Source of the DNA: Blastococcus sp. CT_GayMR16 | GTDB taxonomy: Bacteria; Actinomycetota; Actinomycetes; Mycobacteriales; Geodermatophilaceae | DNA length: 64,000 nucleotides | Reading direction: 5' to 3' | Assembly: GCF_004570875.1 (NCBI RefSeq) | Contig: NZ_SPQK01000021.1 | Span: 1 to 64,000 of the forward strand | Part shown: piece after piece, positions 1 through 13,103 of the stretch | Layout of the letters: every line of letters begins with the position of its first letter | Position numbering within the stretch: position 1 is the stretch's first letter | Translations under genes and position numbers: made by a program | Notes under the pieces: generated by a model | What the model was told of the DNA's origin: nothing | Seen by the model: the letters and a program-made list of their open reading frames with translations, nothing else | Database searches by the model: none

Positions 1-787
1 GATCTCGGCCCTCGCCGGCGCGGCCGCGCTCACCGATCGCAGCGCGGGCGTGCCGTGGCGGCGGATGAACTACGCCAAGCGCCCGGTCACGCTCCTGGGC
101 GGTCCGGCGCTCGCCGCCTCCGCCACGGTGACCGCCGCCCTCGGTGCCCCGGCCGGCACGCGGGCCGCAGCGGTCGTGGTCGGTGCCGTCTCCGGGCTGG
201 TGGGCGGGTACGACGACCTCGCCGGGGCCCGTCCCGAGCAGGCCAGGGACAAGGGCCTGGCGGGCCACCTCGCCGCGCTCAGGGCCGGGCGCGTCTCGGC
301 CGGGGCCGTCAAGGTCGCCGGCATCGGGGCGGCTGCGGCGGTCGCCGCCGTCCTCACCCGGCGCGACCGCGGCGCCGGCGCCCTGGTCGACGGCGTCCTC
401 ACCACCGGCCTGGTCGCCGGCACCGCGAACCTGATCAACCTCCTGGACCTGCGCCCCGGCCGGGCCGGCAAGGCGGGCGCCCTGGTGGCCGCGGCGACCC
501 TCCGCGGGCCCGCCGGTGGCCTGGTCGCCGGCCCGCTGGGTGCCACGGCCGCCGTGCTCCCGGACGACCTGGGGGAGCGGGTCATGCTCGGTGACTGCGG
601 TGCCAATGCCCTCGGTGCGCTGCTCGGCCTGCGGCTCGCGTCGATCCCCGGCCGTGCGCCGCGGGTCGGCCTGCTCGCCGGCGTCGTGGCGCTGACCCTG
701 GCCAGCGAGAAGGTCAGCTTCACGAAGGTCATCGAGGCCACCCCGGGTCTGCGAGAACTGGACCGGCTCGGCCGCCGTCCATCGTGA
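1..787 (+). CDS. WecA/MraY-like glycosyl-1-phosphate transferase family protein (5' partial)
   Basis: The reading frame is open from base 2, so the N-terminus lies left of the window; the GTG at 50 is probably internal. Seen: hydrophobic Ala/Gly-rich protein with GGYDDLAG near the left edge, TANLINLLDLRPGRAGK in the middle and MLGDCGANALGALLG near the C-terminus. These match the Asp-rich and loop motifs of the polyprenyl-phosphate GlcNAc/MurNAc-1-phosphate transferase family. It is shorter and less charged than true MraY, so the substrate is unknown. The stop overlaps the MurJ-like gene (GTGA), suggesting translational coupling and a role in envelope glycan or lipid-linked precursor chemistry. 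Confidence 0.7.
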   Translation, partial: ISALAGAAALTDRSAGVPWRRMNYAKRPVTLLGGPALAASATVTAALGAPAGTRAAAVVVGAVSGLVGGYDDLAGARPEQARDKGLAGHLAALRAGRVSAGAVKVAGIGAAAAVAAVLTRRDRGAGALVDGVLTTGLVAGTANLINLLDLRPGRAGKAGALVAAATLRGPAGGLVAGPLGATAAVLPDDLGERVMLGDCGANALGALLGLRLASIPGRAPRVGLLAGVVALTLASEKVSFTKVIEATPGLRELDRLGRRPS

Positions 788-2418
788 GTGGGCGGACTGT
801 CGCCCGGGGGGTTGCCGGGGCCGCGGCGCTGATCGCCGTCCTCACGCTCCTCGCCCGGCTCGCGGGCTTCGGCCGCACGCTGGTCTTCACCAACACCGTC
901 GGCGCCGAGAGCACCGGTGACACCTACCTCGCCGCGAACACCGTCCCGAACATCGTCTTCGAGGTGGTCGCGGGCGGTGCGCTGGCCAGCCTCGTCGTCC
1001 CCATGCTCGCCGGCGGCATCGCGACCGGGGACCGGGAGCAGGTGCGGCGGACCGCGTCGGCGCTGCTCGGCTGGACCCTGCTGATCCTCACGCCCCTCGC
1101 GGTGGTCATCGCACTCGCGGCGGAGCCCATCGCCGAACTGCTGCTCGGCGGCGGGAGCAGCGCGGAGGTCGCTCTGGCGGCGCGCTTCCTGCTCGTCTTC
1201 GCCCCCCAGGTCGTGCTCTACGGCATCGGCATCGTGCTGGCCGGCGTGCTGCAGGCCCACCGGCGCTTCGCCGGGCCGGCGCTGGCGCCGCTGCTGTCCA
1301 GCGTCGTGGTGGCCGCGGCCTATCTGGTCTTCGCCGGCATCGGGGGGAGCCAGGAGATCGAGGACCTCACCACCCCCGCCGAGCTGGTGCTCAGCGTGGG
1401 GACGACGCTCGGCGTGGTGGCGCTCAGCCTGAGCCTGCTCGTCCCGGTCCGCGGGCTCCGGCTGGGCCTGCGGCCGGCGCTGCGCTTCCCGGTGGGTGCC
1501 GCTCCCCGGGTGCGGCGGCTGGCCCTGGCCGGGGTGCTGACCCTCGCCGGCCAGCAGGCCGTGGCCGCCGTCGCGATCCGGCTCGCCAACGACGGCCCGG
1601 ACGGCACCCAGGTCGTGTACTTCGCCGGGCTGACGCTGTTCCTGGTGCCGTGGGCCGCGCTCGCGGTGCCGCTGGCCACGTCGGCCTACCCCGGCCTCGC
1701 CGAGCGGGCGGAGGTGCGCGACGAGGCCGGCTACCGGCGGGAGCTGGCCCCGGCCGCCGTCCTGGTCGTGGCCGCCTCGGCGGTGGCGGCCGGCGTCCTC
1801 GTGGCCGTGTCGGGACCGATGGCCCGCGTCTTCCTCGTCACCGCCCCGGCCTCGACCGTCGCCGCACTCCGGGACACCATCATCGCCTTCGCCCCCGGCC
1901 TGGTCGGATACGCGCTGGTGGCCCTCCTGACCCGCGCCCTGTACGCCCGCGGGCTGTGGAAGGCGCCCACCGCCTGCGTGCTCGGCGGCTGGCTGCTGGC
2001 CGTGGCCGCAGACGTCGTGCTGTCCCGCCTGCTGCCCGTGGAGGACCGGGGCCTGGCCCTCGGCGCCGGGCACAGCATCGGCGTGACCGTGGCCGGTCTC
2101 GGCCTGCTCGTCGTCGTCGCGCGGGTCGCACGCCCCGGTGCCTTGCACGGCGTCGTCCGCAGTGGCACGGCGGCCCTGGTCGGCAGCGCGCTCGGTGCGG
2201 CCGCCGGCCTCCTGGCCGCCCAGGCCCTCGGCGCCGATCCGGTGCCCCGCGACGGGGTCCTCGTCGCCATCGGGGTGGGCCTGGTCGCCGCGGCGATCGT
2301 GCTGGTGATCGCCGCGGCCGTCATGATGGGGACGGCGCGGGCCGCCCTCACCGGGGCGGTGCAGGCGCTGCGCACGCCGGACGAACAGCGCGCCGGGACG
2401 ACGGGAGGTGCACGGTGA
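784..2418 (+). CDS. MurJ/MviN-like lipid II flippase family protein
   Basis: 544 aa, about 14 hydrophobic segments along its whole length. The N-terminal part (ALIAVLTLLARLAGFGRTL, then NTVPNIVFEVVAGGALAS) is the MviN/MurJ hallmark (family normally ~500-550 aa), so this belongs to the MOP flippase superfamily that moves lipid-linked precursors across the membrane. GTG start overlaps the stop of the upstream transferase; its own stop overlaps the next glycosyltransferase, so the three are co-translated. Actinobacteria usually carry a separate larger essential MurJ near the origin, so this may be a paralogue with another lipid-linked substrate (inference). Confidence 0.82.
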   Translation: MSGRTVARGVAGAAALIAVLTLLARLAGFGRTLVFTNTVGAESTGDTYLAANTVPNIVFEVVAGGALASLVVPMLAGGIATGDREQVRRTASALLGWTLLILTPLAVVIALAAEPIAELLLGGGSSAEVALAARFLLVFAPQVVLYGIGIVLAGVLQAHRRFAGPALAPLLSSVVVAAAYLVFAGIGGSQEIEDLTTPAELVLSVGTTLGVVALSLSLLVPVRGLRLGLRPALRFPVGAAPRVRRLALAGVLTLAGQQAVAAVAIRLANDGPDGTQVVYFAGLTLFLVPWAALAVPLATSAYPGLAERAEVRDEAGYRRELAPAAVLVVAASAVAAGVLVAVSGPMARVFLVTAPASTVAALRDTIIAFAPGLVGYALVALLTRALYARGLWKAPTACVLGGWLLAVAADVVLSRLLPVEDRGLALGAGHSIGVTVAGLGLLVVVARVARPGALHGVVRSGTAALVGSALGAAAGLLAAQALGADPVPRDGVLVAIGVGLVAAAIVLVIAAAVMMGTARAALTGAVQALRTPDEQRAGTTGGAR

Positions 2419-3562
2419 CCGAGGCGTCGCCCCTGCGCGGCCGCCGTGTCGTCGAGGTGCTGGCCACCAGCGCGGGCGGGGTGGGCACGCACGTGCGCAC
2501 CATCGTGCCCGCGATCCGCGCGGCCGGCGCATCCGTGGGGGTCTGCGGCGCACCCGCCACCGAGCAGCTGTTCGGATTTCGCGCCGTCGGTGCCGACTTC
2601 CGGCCGGTCGGCATCTCCTCGGGCCTGAACCCGGTCGCCGACGGCCGCGCGGTCGTCCAGCTGCGCGCGGCGGCCGCCGGGGCCGACCTCGTGCACGCCC
2701 ACGGCCTGCGCGCCGGTCTGGTCGCCGCGGCGGCCCGCCGGCTGTCCGGGGAGCGGCAGCGGCCCCTGGTACTCACGCTGCACAACGCCCTGCAGGAGAG
2801 CTCGGGCCCGAAACAGAAGCTGCTGCGGGCGGTCGAGGGCCTGACGATCCGGGCTGCCGACCTCGTGCTGGCCGTGTCCAGCGACCTCGCCGTCAACGCC
2901 CGCCGGCTGGGCGCCCGCGACGTCCGGGTCGTGCCGGCCCTGGCCCCGCCCCTGGCGCCCGCCACCCGGACGCGCGCCGAGGTGCGCGACGAGCTGGGCC
3001 TGGACGACGGCCGACCGCTGCTCGTCGCCGTGGGGCGGCTGCACCCGCAGAAGGGCTACGACGTCCTGTTCGACGCCGTCGGCCGGTGGGAGCGCGCGGG
3101 CTCGCTGGCGCCCGCGCCCCTCGTCGCGATCGCCGGGGACGGGCCGCTGGAGGCCGAGCTGGCCGACCGCATCCGCGCCGAGCGCCTGCCCATCCTGCTG
3201 CTCGGACGCCGCTCGGACGTCGCCGACCTGCTCGCCGCCGCGGACGCGTGCCTGCTGCCCTCGCGCTGGGAGGGCAGCCCGTTCACCGCGCAGGAGGCAC
3301 TCCGGGCGGGGACGCCGCTGATCTCCACCCGCGCCGGCGGCATTCCGGAACTCGTCGGGAACGGGGCCGAACTGGTGCCTGTCGGCGATGCCGGTGCCCT
3401 GGCCGACGCCGTCGTCCGCGTGCTCGGCGATCCCGCGCACGCCGCGGAGCTGGCCGAGGCCGGCCGCCGCCAGGCCGCCGGCTGGCCCGACGAGCAGGCC
3501 GCCGGCCGCCAGATCGTCGCGGTCTACCGGGAACTGCTCGGCGCGCCGGGCGGCGGGTCGCC

Positions 3563-3566
<4 letters not shown>
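2415..3566 (+). CDS. GT4-family glycosyltransferase
   Basis: 383 aa. GTG start at 2415 lies in a GTGA overlap with the flippase gene, preceded by GGGAGGTG. Seen: N-terminal GGVGTHVRTIVPAIRAAG, LVHAHGLRAG (donor/acceptor domain boundary), and C-terminal GT4 signatures VAVGRLHPQKGYDVL, IAGDGPLEAEL, LPSRWEGSPFTAQEALRAG and GGIPELV. This is a GT-B retaining glycosyltransferase using a nucleotide-sugar donor. No signal peptide; cytoplasmic or membrane-associated. Coupling to a flippase and a 1-phosphate transferase suggests it extends a lipid-linked glycan. The acceptor cannot be told from sequence. Confidence 0.85.
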
Positions 3567-7624
<4,058 letters not shown>

Positions 7625-7625
<1 letters not shown>

Positions 7626-8209
7626 TGCCGCACGAGTTCCAGGTCCTCGAGAGCGAGCAGGTCTACGAGGGCCGGGTCATCTCGCTGCGCCGCGACACCG
7701 TCGCCATGCCCGGCGGCGGGAGCAGCGTCCGGGAGGTCGTGCACCACCCGGGTGCCGTCGCGGTCGTCGCGCTGGACGACCAGGACCGGGTCCTCCTCCT
7801 GCGCCAGTACCGGCACCCCGTCGGCCGGCACCTCTGGGAGCTGCCGGCAGGGCTCCGCGACGAGGACGGCGAACCGCCCCTGGAGACGGCGAAGCGGGAG
7901 CTGGCCGAGGAGGCACTGCTGGCCGCCGGCCGGTGGTCGCTGCTGGTCACCGTCAACAACTCGCCGGGCTTCAGCGACGAGCTCGTGCAGATCTACCTCG
8001 CCGAGGACCTCTCGGCCGTCGACCGGCCCGAGGGATTCCTCGTGGAGCACGAGGAGGCGGACATGACCCTCGAGCGCGTGCCGCTGACGGACGCCGTCCA
8101 GCGGGTGTTCGACGGGGACATCCGCAACTCCTCGGCGGTCGCCGGCCTGCTGGCCGCGGCGCAGGTCCGGGCCACGTCGGCCCGGTTGCGTCCCGCCGAC
8201 GCCGGCTGA
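7625..8209 (+). CDS. Nudix hydrolase, ADP-ribose pyrophosphatase type
   Basis: 194 aa, start overlaps the pyrG stop (TGATG). Nudix box near residues 75-100: DGEPPLETAKRELAEEALL keeps the metal-binding RExxEE but has Leu where the family usually has Gly after EEx. Preceding LRQYRHPVGRHLWELPAG is characteristic of ADP-ribose diphosphatases (NudF-like). Probably hydrolyses ADP-ribose or similar nucleotide sugars in the cytoplasm. Equivalent to the Rv1700 position in M. tuberculosis (from memory). Confidence 0.88.
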
Positions 8210-8315
8210 CGCTGCTGCCCACCGCCAAGACTCCGCGTTCGCCGTGACGGCGTCGGACATCTCACCACGACTTGTTCGCCCGCGGCTTCGATGTAGTGGC
8301 AGGACGACTTCCGAC

Positions 8316-8326
8316 TGACTCAGTCA
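8316..8326. promoter_or_regulatory. TGACTcAGTCA palindrome, possible operator
   Basis: A perfect 5+1+5 inverted repeat, TGACTCAGTCA, in the 153-bp gap between the Nudix gene and the GIY-YIG gene, 24 nt upstream of the -10 box proposed for the latter. Could be a regulator site; short enough to be chance. Confidence 0.25.
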
Positions 8327-8349
8327 CGGGTACCGCGAGCCGGAGAACC

Positions 8350-8355
8350 TAGCCT
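8350..8355 (+). promoter_or_regulatory. -10 box TAGCCT of a leaderless promoter for the GIY-YIG gene
   Basis: TAGCCT lies exactly 7 nt before the GTG at 8363, so the transcript would start at or next to the start codon. No convincing -35 is visible. This spacing recurs in front of other genes in the window and supports 8363 as the start. Confidence 0.5.
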
Positions 8356-8362
8356 GGCTCAC

Positions 8363-8892
8363 GTGACGGGGACTGGGCCGATGGGCCCCATCGACGTGCT
8401 CAACGTCTTTCTGGACATGACCAGGCTTGGCTTCTTCGACCTCCACGACCCGCACTACAAAGTCGTTGATGTCCACAGAAACAAGCGATCGACGCGGGCG
8501 GACAGAGCTTCGGTGGATGAACAGCCCTCCGTATATGTGATCGCGTTGAATGCTACGGGGTCTATTACGTCGGTCAGACGAAGAACCTGCGAAGGCGGAT
8601 CGCGACGCACCGAACGCGAACTCCACTAGTGCGTGATGGGCTAAAGATGGAGGCAGCCGCGGCGCCAAATGCAGGGCAGCAGTACGTCGGCGCGGAGTTG
8701 TACTCAGTACGGGGTTGGTACACGCAGCGCGCCTCGCTTCAGCGGGACGCAACTGGTGACCAGCTTGAGCATGTGAAGCACCTCCATGAACTGGACCGGT
8801 CTCACCTGCACGACCGGTTGCTCCTGGAAGGTGCGGGGCTACGGGTCATGCGCAGCTATTTCCGCGACGCCAAGGCAATCAACGCCGTGTGA
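8363..8892 (+). pseudogene. GIY-YIG nuclease-domain gene broken by a one-base deletion
   Basis: Two frames join into one plausible protein of ~176 aa. Frame from GTG 8363 reads to DEQPSVYVIALNATG; the +1 frame continues YYVGQTKNLRRRIATHRTR and runs to the TGA at 8892. Together they form the GIY-YIG core (VYVI...YYVGQT..LRRR...H). The switch is at the GGGG run 8557-8560: one extra G would restore a single frame. The first ~55 residues (PIDVLNVFLDMTRLGFFD...) are not recognised. Base composition is visibly less GC-rich than its neighbours, suggesting transfer. Could be a true pseudogene, a sequencing error in a homopolymer, or less likely programmed frameshifting. It ends tail-to-tail with the next gene (14-nt overlap). 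Confidence 0.7.
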
Positions 8893-9508
8893 GACTCTGG
8901 ATGTCGTCGGGCAGTCGCAGGCCCAGTCGGCCCAGCTCGACAGCGGCCAGCGCCCGCACGGCGGCGGGATCGCCCGCGTGCCAGGCGGCGCCGGTGCCGG
9001 CCGGGAGCGCGGCCAGCCGGGGGAGCGGAGCCGTGGCCAGCGCCCGGGCTGCCAGGATGTCGAGGTCCGGCGTCCCGGCGATCAGTCGCCGGGCCGCGCC
9101 CGCCTCCCGGGCGTAGCGCAGCCGCCACGGCAGCCAGTGCAGCAGCAGCCAGCCCACCGGGAGCACCACCAGGACGACGGCGAGCACGGTGGCCAGGGTG
9201 CCGACGGCGTCCTGCGCCGACTGCCCCGCACCCGAGACCGACCCGCCCGCGTCCGCGAGGGAACCGAACGGCGCGGCGAGCTCGTCACCGACCAGTGGAA
9301 CCCCTTCCGCCGCGTCGGCGGCCGAGTTCATGCTGCCGGCGACGGACCGCCCGAGGTCCTCGACGGCCTGGCCCGGCTCGGCGAGGACCAGGACGGCCGC
9401 GTGCACCGCCCGCGCGACCACGACCCAGACCACGACCCAGGCGAGCATGCCCACGTCAGCGGCGACCTGGCGGACCCGGACGGCGGGGTGCTGGGCGTAG
9501 AGCTGCAT
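8879..9508 (-). CDS. Two-TM membrane protein of unknown function
   Basis: 209 aa, not assigned to a named family. Visible: hydrophobic segment ~20-45 (MLAWVVVWVVVARAVHAAV), an extracytoplasmic Ala/Gly/Ser-rich loop of ~60 residues, a second membrane segment ~105-128 (LATVLAVVLVVLPVGWLLLHWL), then a soluble Ala-rich tail with AAWHAGDPAAVRALAAVEL. It stands alone on the minus strand between the GIY-YIG gene and ald. Codon use looks native, so it is probably a real host gene. Confidence 0.6.
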   Translation of the reverse strand: MQLYAQHPAVRVRQVAADVGMLAWVVVWVVVARAVHAAVLVLAEPGQAVEDLGRSVAGSMNSAADAAEGVPLVGDELAAPFGSLADAGGSVSGAGQSAQDAVGTLATVLAVVLVVLPVGWLLLHWLPWRLRYAREAGAARRLIAGTPDLDILAARALATAPLPRLAALPAGTGAAWHAGDPAAVRALAAVELGRLGLRLPDDIQSLTRR

Positions 9509-9749
9509 CCGGGAATCCTCCGTCGCGGCGCCCGGGCGCGCAGTGGCAGCGGCCGAGCACGGTGCGACACGCCGGGTCCGGAGGGTTCACCCCCTCCGGA
9601 TGGGTCCCGAACCGCCCGGAGGGGACGAGGGTGAGTGGTGGGCGTGCCTACACTCCGCCCGAGGCCGCGCCCCGACCGGGCGCACCCACGACGCGGTGGG
9701 GGAACCCGTCACCCTCGGGAACCGACCCGCCAGGACCAGGAGACAGACG

Positions 9750-10865
9750 ATGCGGGTCGGGGTTCCCCGAGAGGTCAAGAACCGGGAGTACCGGGTGGCG
9801 CTCACGCCTGCCGGTGTGACCGAGCTGGTGCGGGCCGGGCACGAGGTGCTGGTCGAGCGCGGCGCGGGGGAGGGCTCCTCGATCCCGGACGCCGACTACA
9901 CCTCCGCCGGGGCGCAGATCGTGCCCGGCGCCGACGACGTCTGGGCCGACGCCGACCTGCTGCTGAAGGTCAAGGAACCCGTCGCCGAGGAGTACGACCG
10001 GCTGCGGCGCGGCCAGACGCTGTTCACCTACCTGCACCTCGCCGCCTCGAAGGAGTGCACCGACGCGCTGGTGGCCTCCGGCACCACGGCGATCGCCTAC
10101 GAGACCGTCCAGACCGCCGACGGCGCCCTGCCGCTGCTGGCGCCGATGTCGGAGGTGGCCGGGCGGATGGCTCCTCAGGTAGGGGCGCACAGCCTGGAGC
10201 GGGCGCACGGCGGCCGCGGGGTCCTGCTCGGCGGGGTCTCCGGCGTCTATGCAGCGAAGGTCGTCGTCATCGGTGCCGGGGTCTCCGGGATGAACGCCGC
10301 GGCGATCGCGCTCGGCATGCAGGCGGAGGTCGTCGTCCTCGACCGCGACATCGACAAGCTCCGCGCCGCCGACAAGATCTACCAGGGGCACCTGCAGACG
10401 GTCGCCTCCAACGCGTACGAGGTCGAGCGGGCGGTGCTCGACGCCGACCTCGTCATCGGCGCGGTGCTGGTCGCCGGCGCCAAGGCGCCCGTGCTGGTCA
10501 GCAACGACCTGGTCAGCCGGATGAAGCCTGGATCCGTGCTCGTCGACATCGCCGTCGACCAGGGTGGCTGCTTCGAGGACACGCACCCGACCACCCACGA
10601 CGACCCCACCTACCGGGTGCACGACTCGGTCTTCTACTGCGTGGCCAACATGCCGGGCGCCGTCCCCAACACCTCGACGCACGCCCTGACGAACGTGACG
10701 CTGCCGTACGTCATGGCCTTGGCCAACGAGGGCACCGCCGCGGCCGTTGCCGGCAACCCCGCGCTCGCCCACGGCGTGAACGTCGTCGACGGCCAGGTGG
10801 TGCTGCCGGAGGTGGCCGAGGCCCACGGCATGGCGGCCGTGCCGCTCCAGGAGGTCCTGCACTGA
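9750..10865 (+). CDS. ald: Alanine dehydrogenase
   Basis: 371 aa from the ATG at 9750. NAD-dependent interconversion of L-alanine with pyruvate and ammonia. Seen: [20 protein letters not shown] at the N-terminus, catalytic Lys75 (LLKVKEP) and His96 (TYLHLA), Rossmann motif [14 protein letters not shown], active-site Asp in [10 protein letters not shown], and [20 protein letters not shown]. Length is that of the family. Only a weak purine stretch (AGGAGACAG) precedes the start. Its end carries an AGGAGGT that serves the next gene, xerD. Confidence 0.96.
   Translation: MRVGVPREVKNREYRVALTPAGVTELVRAGHEVLVERGAGEGSSIPDADYTSAGAQIVPGADDVWADADLLLKVKEPVAEEYDRLRRGQTLFTYLHLAASKECTDALVASGTTAIAYETVQTADGALPLLAPMSEVAGRMAPQVGAHSLERAHGGRGVLLGGVSGVYAAKVVVIGAGVSGMNAAAIALGMQAEVVVLDRDIDKLRAADKIYQGHLQTVASNAYEVERAVLDADLVIGAVLVAGAKAPVLVSNDLVSRMKPGSVLVDIAVDQGGCFEDTHPTTHDDPTYRVHDSVFYCVANMPGAVPNTSTHALTNVTLPYVMALANEGTAAAVAGNPALAHGVNVVDGQVVLPEVAEAHGMAAVPLQEVLH
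10849..10855 (+). promoter_or_regulatory. Ribosome binding site AGGAGGT deciding the xerD start (CTG)
   Basis: A perfect AGGAGGT inside the last codons of ald, 6 nt before CTG 10862. No ATG, GTG or TTG exists in the xerD frame near here, while CTG 10862 gives LTLTADV at the position expected for the N-terminus and forms a CTGA overlap with the ald stop. Confidence 0.65.
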
Positions 10866-11836
10866 CGCTCACCGCCGATGTCGGTGCCGGTCCGGACCCC
10901 GCTCGGGTCGTCAGCGGCTACCTCGATCACCTGACCGTCGAGCGCGGGCTCGCCGCCAACACGATCGCGTCCTACCGCCGCGACCTGCGGCGCTACACCG
11001 AGTACCTCGCCGCCGCGGGGGTGCGGGGCATGCGCGAGGTGGCCGAGTCCGACGTGTCCGGCTTCCTCACCGCGCTCCGCCAGGGGGACGACGACCACCC
11101 GCCGTTGTCGGCCACGTCGGCGGCGCGGGCGGTGGTCGCCGTCCGCGGCCTGCACCGGTTCGCCCTCCTCGACGGCCTGGTGCCCGACGACGTCGCGCAC
11201 GAGGTCAAGCCGCCCACGCCGGCCCGTCGGCTGCCCAAGGCGGTGCCGGTGGAGTCGGTGGTGGCGCTCATCGAGGCCGCCGGGACGCTGGAGGGGCCGC
11301 GGGGGTTGCGGGACAAGGCACTGCTGGAGCTGCTGTACGGCACCGGCGCCCGCATCTCCGAGGCCGTCGGGCTGGCCGTCGACGACCTCGACCGCGGCCA
11401 GTCGACCGTCCGGCTCGCCGGAAAGGGCGGCAAGGAGCGGATCGTCCCGGTCGGCAGCTACGCGCTGCGGGCCGTCGAGGAGTACCTGGTGCGGGCCCGC
11501 CCGGCCCTGGCGGCGAACAGCCGTGGTGGGGTGCGCGGGGGTGCGCTGTTCCTGAACGCCCGGGGCGGAGCACTGTCGCGGCAGAGCGCCTGGTCAATCC
11601 TGCGGTCGGCCGCGGAGCGCGCCGGGGGGGCCCACGGAGTCGATGCCACAGCGATCTCGCCGCACACCCTGCGGCACTCCTTCGCGACGCACCTGCTCGA
11701 CGGCGGGGCCGACGTCCGCGTCGTCCAGGAACTACTCGGCCACGCCTCGGTGACGACGACGCAGGTCTACACGCTGGTGACCGTCGACCGGCTGCGCGAG
11801 GTCTACGCGACGAGCCATCCGCGGGCCCGCAGCTGA
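10862..11836 (+). CDS. xerD: Site-specific tyrosine recombinase XerD (apparent CTG start)
   Basis: 324 aa from CTG 10862. SAM-like N-terminal domain ([20 protein letters not shown]) and C-terminal catalytic domain with the tyrosine-recombinase set: Arg in [12 protein letters not shown], Lys in [24 protein letters not shown] (HxxR), [13 protein letters not shown] with His and the nucleophilic Tyr. Resolves chromosome dimers at dif together with XerC. The next in-frame GTG would delete the DNA-binding N-domain, so the CTG start is preferred. Adjacent to the parA-scpAB block as in other actinobacteria. A dif-like site lies at 52890-52917. Confidence 0.92.
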   Translation: MTLTADVGAGPDPARVVSGYLDHLTVERGLAANTIASYRRDLRRYTEYLAAAGVRGMREVAESDVSGFLTALRQGDDDHPPLSATSAARAVVAVRGLHRFALLDGLVPDDVAHEVKPPTPARRLPKAVPVESVVALIEAAGTLEGPRGLRDKALLELLYGTGARISEAVGLAVDDLDRGQSTVRLAGKGGKERIVPVGSYALRAVEEYLVRARPALAANSRGGVRGGALFLNARGGALSRQSAWSILRSAAERAGGAHGVDATAISPHTLRHSFATHLLDGGADVRVVQELLGHASVTTTQVYTLVTVDRLREVYATSHPRARS

Positions 11837-11912
11837 CATCCGTTCCGGCGCTCAGTTGGCAGTATCTGGACCGGTTTCGCCTTGTGCAGTCACAGCTGTT
11901 GTCATTGGTCGC

Positions 11913-11924
11913 CATGTCGACATG
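11913..11924. promoter_or_regulatory. Perfect palindrome CATGTCGACATG upstream of parA
   Basis: A 12-bp perfect palindrome in the 216-bp gap between xerD and parA, ~130 bp before the parA start. ParA-type operons are often autoregulated, so it could be an operator; it does not resemble the parS consensus (TGTTTCACGTGAAACA). Nothing else in this gap is recognised. Confidence 0.3.
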
Positions 11925-12052
11925 TCGCGCGGCGTGCCTCCGTGGGAAGAGCTTCCGCACTCCCTAGCGTCCTCCTCACACCCGAGCGGGCAGGACGGCT
12001 GACCGCACCCGGATCGACCGGGATCGGGCACGAGGTGGAGGCAACAAGACCC

Positions 12053-12955
12053 ATGGCTACCCGAGCGGACGCGGCCTCTGCCGTCGCGCGCCCGCAGGAC
12101 AGCGGCCCAGAGATGGGGGCGGTGTCCCGCCAGGACCCCGCCAAGGCGCGGCAGCACAAGCTGCCCGAGCCCAAGCCCATCACCGAGCACGGGCCAGCCC
12201 GGATCATCGCGATGTGCAACCAGAAGGGTGGCGTCGGCAAGACGACGTCCACCATCAACCTGGGTGCTGCGCTGACCGAGTACGGCCGGCGCGTCCTGCT
12301 GATCGACCTCGACCCCCAGGGTGCGCTGTCGGTCGGACTGGGCATCCCGGCCCAGAACATGGACCGGACGATCTACAACGCCCTGATGGAGCGGAAGACC
12401 ACCCTGCGCGACGTGCGGGTGCCGACCGACATCCCGGGCCTGGACCTGGTGCCGAGCAACATCGACCTGTCGGCTGCCGAGGTGCAACTGGTCAGCGAGG
12501 TGGCCCGTGAGCAGACGCTGCTGCGGGTGCTGGCCGACGTCCGCGACGAGTACGACTACATCCTGATCGACTGCCAGCCGTCCCTCGGACTGCTGACGGT
12601 CAACGCGCTCACCGCCGCGCAGGGCGTGATCATCCCGCTGGAGTGCGAGTTCTTCTCCCTCCGCGGGGTCGCGCTGCTCGTCGACACGATCGACAAGGTC
12701 AAGGAGCGGCTGAACCCGTCGCTGGAGATCTCCGGGATCCTCGCGACGATGTACGACTCGCGGACCGTGCACTGCCGCGAGGTGTTCAGCCGGGTGGTCG
12801 AGGCGTTCGACGACACCGTGTTCCAGACCGTCATCCAGCGCACCGTGCGGTTCCCGGAGACCACGGTCGCCGGCCAGCCGATCACCACGTGGGCGCCCAC
12901 GTCGTCGGGCGCCGCGGCGTACCGCGACCTCGCCAAGGAGGTGCTGGCCCTGTGA
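12053..12955 (+). CDS. ParA/Soj-family ATPase of the scpAB operon
   Basis: 300 aa from ATG 12053, preceded by GGTGGAGG. N-terminal ~50 residues are low-complexity; then Walker A IAMCNQKGGVGKTTSTINL, ParA box LLIDLDPQGALSVGLG and switch DYILIDCQPSLGLLTVNAL. This is the second, terminus-side ParA of actinobacteria (Rv1708-like position, from memory), not the origin-proximal ParA. It probably acts with the small RHH protein downstream and the ScpAB condensin subunits in chromosome organisation (inference). Confidence 0.85.
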   Translation: MATRADAASAVARPQDSGPEMGAVSRQDPAKARQHKLPEPKPITEHGPARIIAMCNQKGGVGKTTSTINLGAALTEYGRRVLLIDLDPQGALSVGLGIPAQNMDRTIYNALMERKTTLRDVRVPTDIPGLDLVPSNIDLSAAEVQLVSEVAREQTLLRVLADVRDEYDYILIDCQPSLGLLTVNALTAAQGVIIPLECEFFSLRGVALLVDTIDKVKERLNPSLEISGILATMYDSRTVHCREVFSRVVEAFDDTVFQTVIQRTVRFPETTVAGQPITTWAPTSSGAAAYRDLAKEVLAL

Positions 12956-13103
12956 TCGAGCTAGCGAGATCACTGATGAGCGGAGCACCTGGGCACGGCG
13001 ACGACGAGCGTCAGCGAGGAGAAGTCGTGACCGAGCTTGCGAGGGCACACACGAGCCGAGCGACCTGTGTCATGAGTCCGACGAGCGTCAGCGAGGCGGC
13101 GTC
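12952..13103 (+). repeat. Two-copy imperfect tandem repeat (75 and 77 bp) between parA and the RHH gene
   Basis: Copy 1 12952-13026 starts GTGATCGAGCTAGCGAGATC; copy 2 13027-13103 starts GTGACCGAGCTTGCGAGGGC. Both contain GACGAGCGTCAGCGAGG near the end and several GAGC/GCGAG half-palindromes. The first overlaps the parA stop and the second abuts the ATG of the next gene, supplying GCGAGG as a possible ribosome site. It looks like a REP-type element that has inserted exactly between two coupled genes. Confidence 0.7.

Noticed and set aside
70-2553. 827-codon open frame on the minus strand opposite the flippase
   Set aside because: Arg/Gly/Pro-rich shadow of a high-GC gene; no domain, while the plus-strand proteins are recognisable.
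11837-12052. parS site upstream of parA
   Set aside because: The palindrome CATGTCGACATG does not match the TGTTTCACGTGAAACA consensus.
12952-13103. CRISPR-like repeat array
   Set aside because: Only two long imperfect copies with no spacers; no cas genes in the window.
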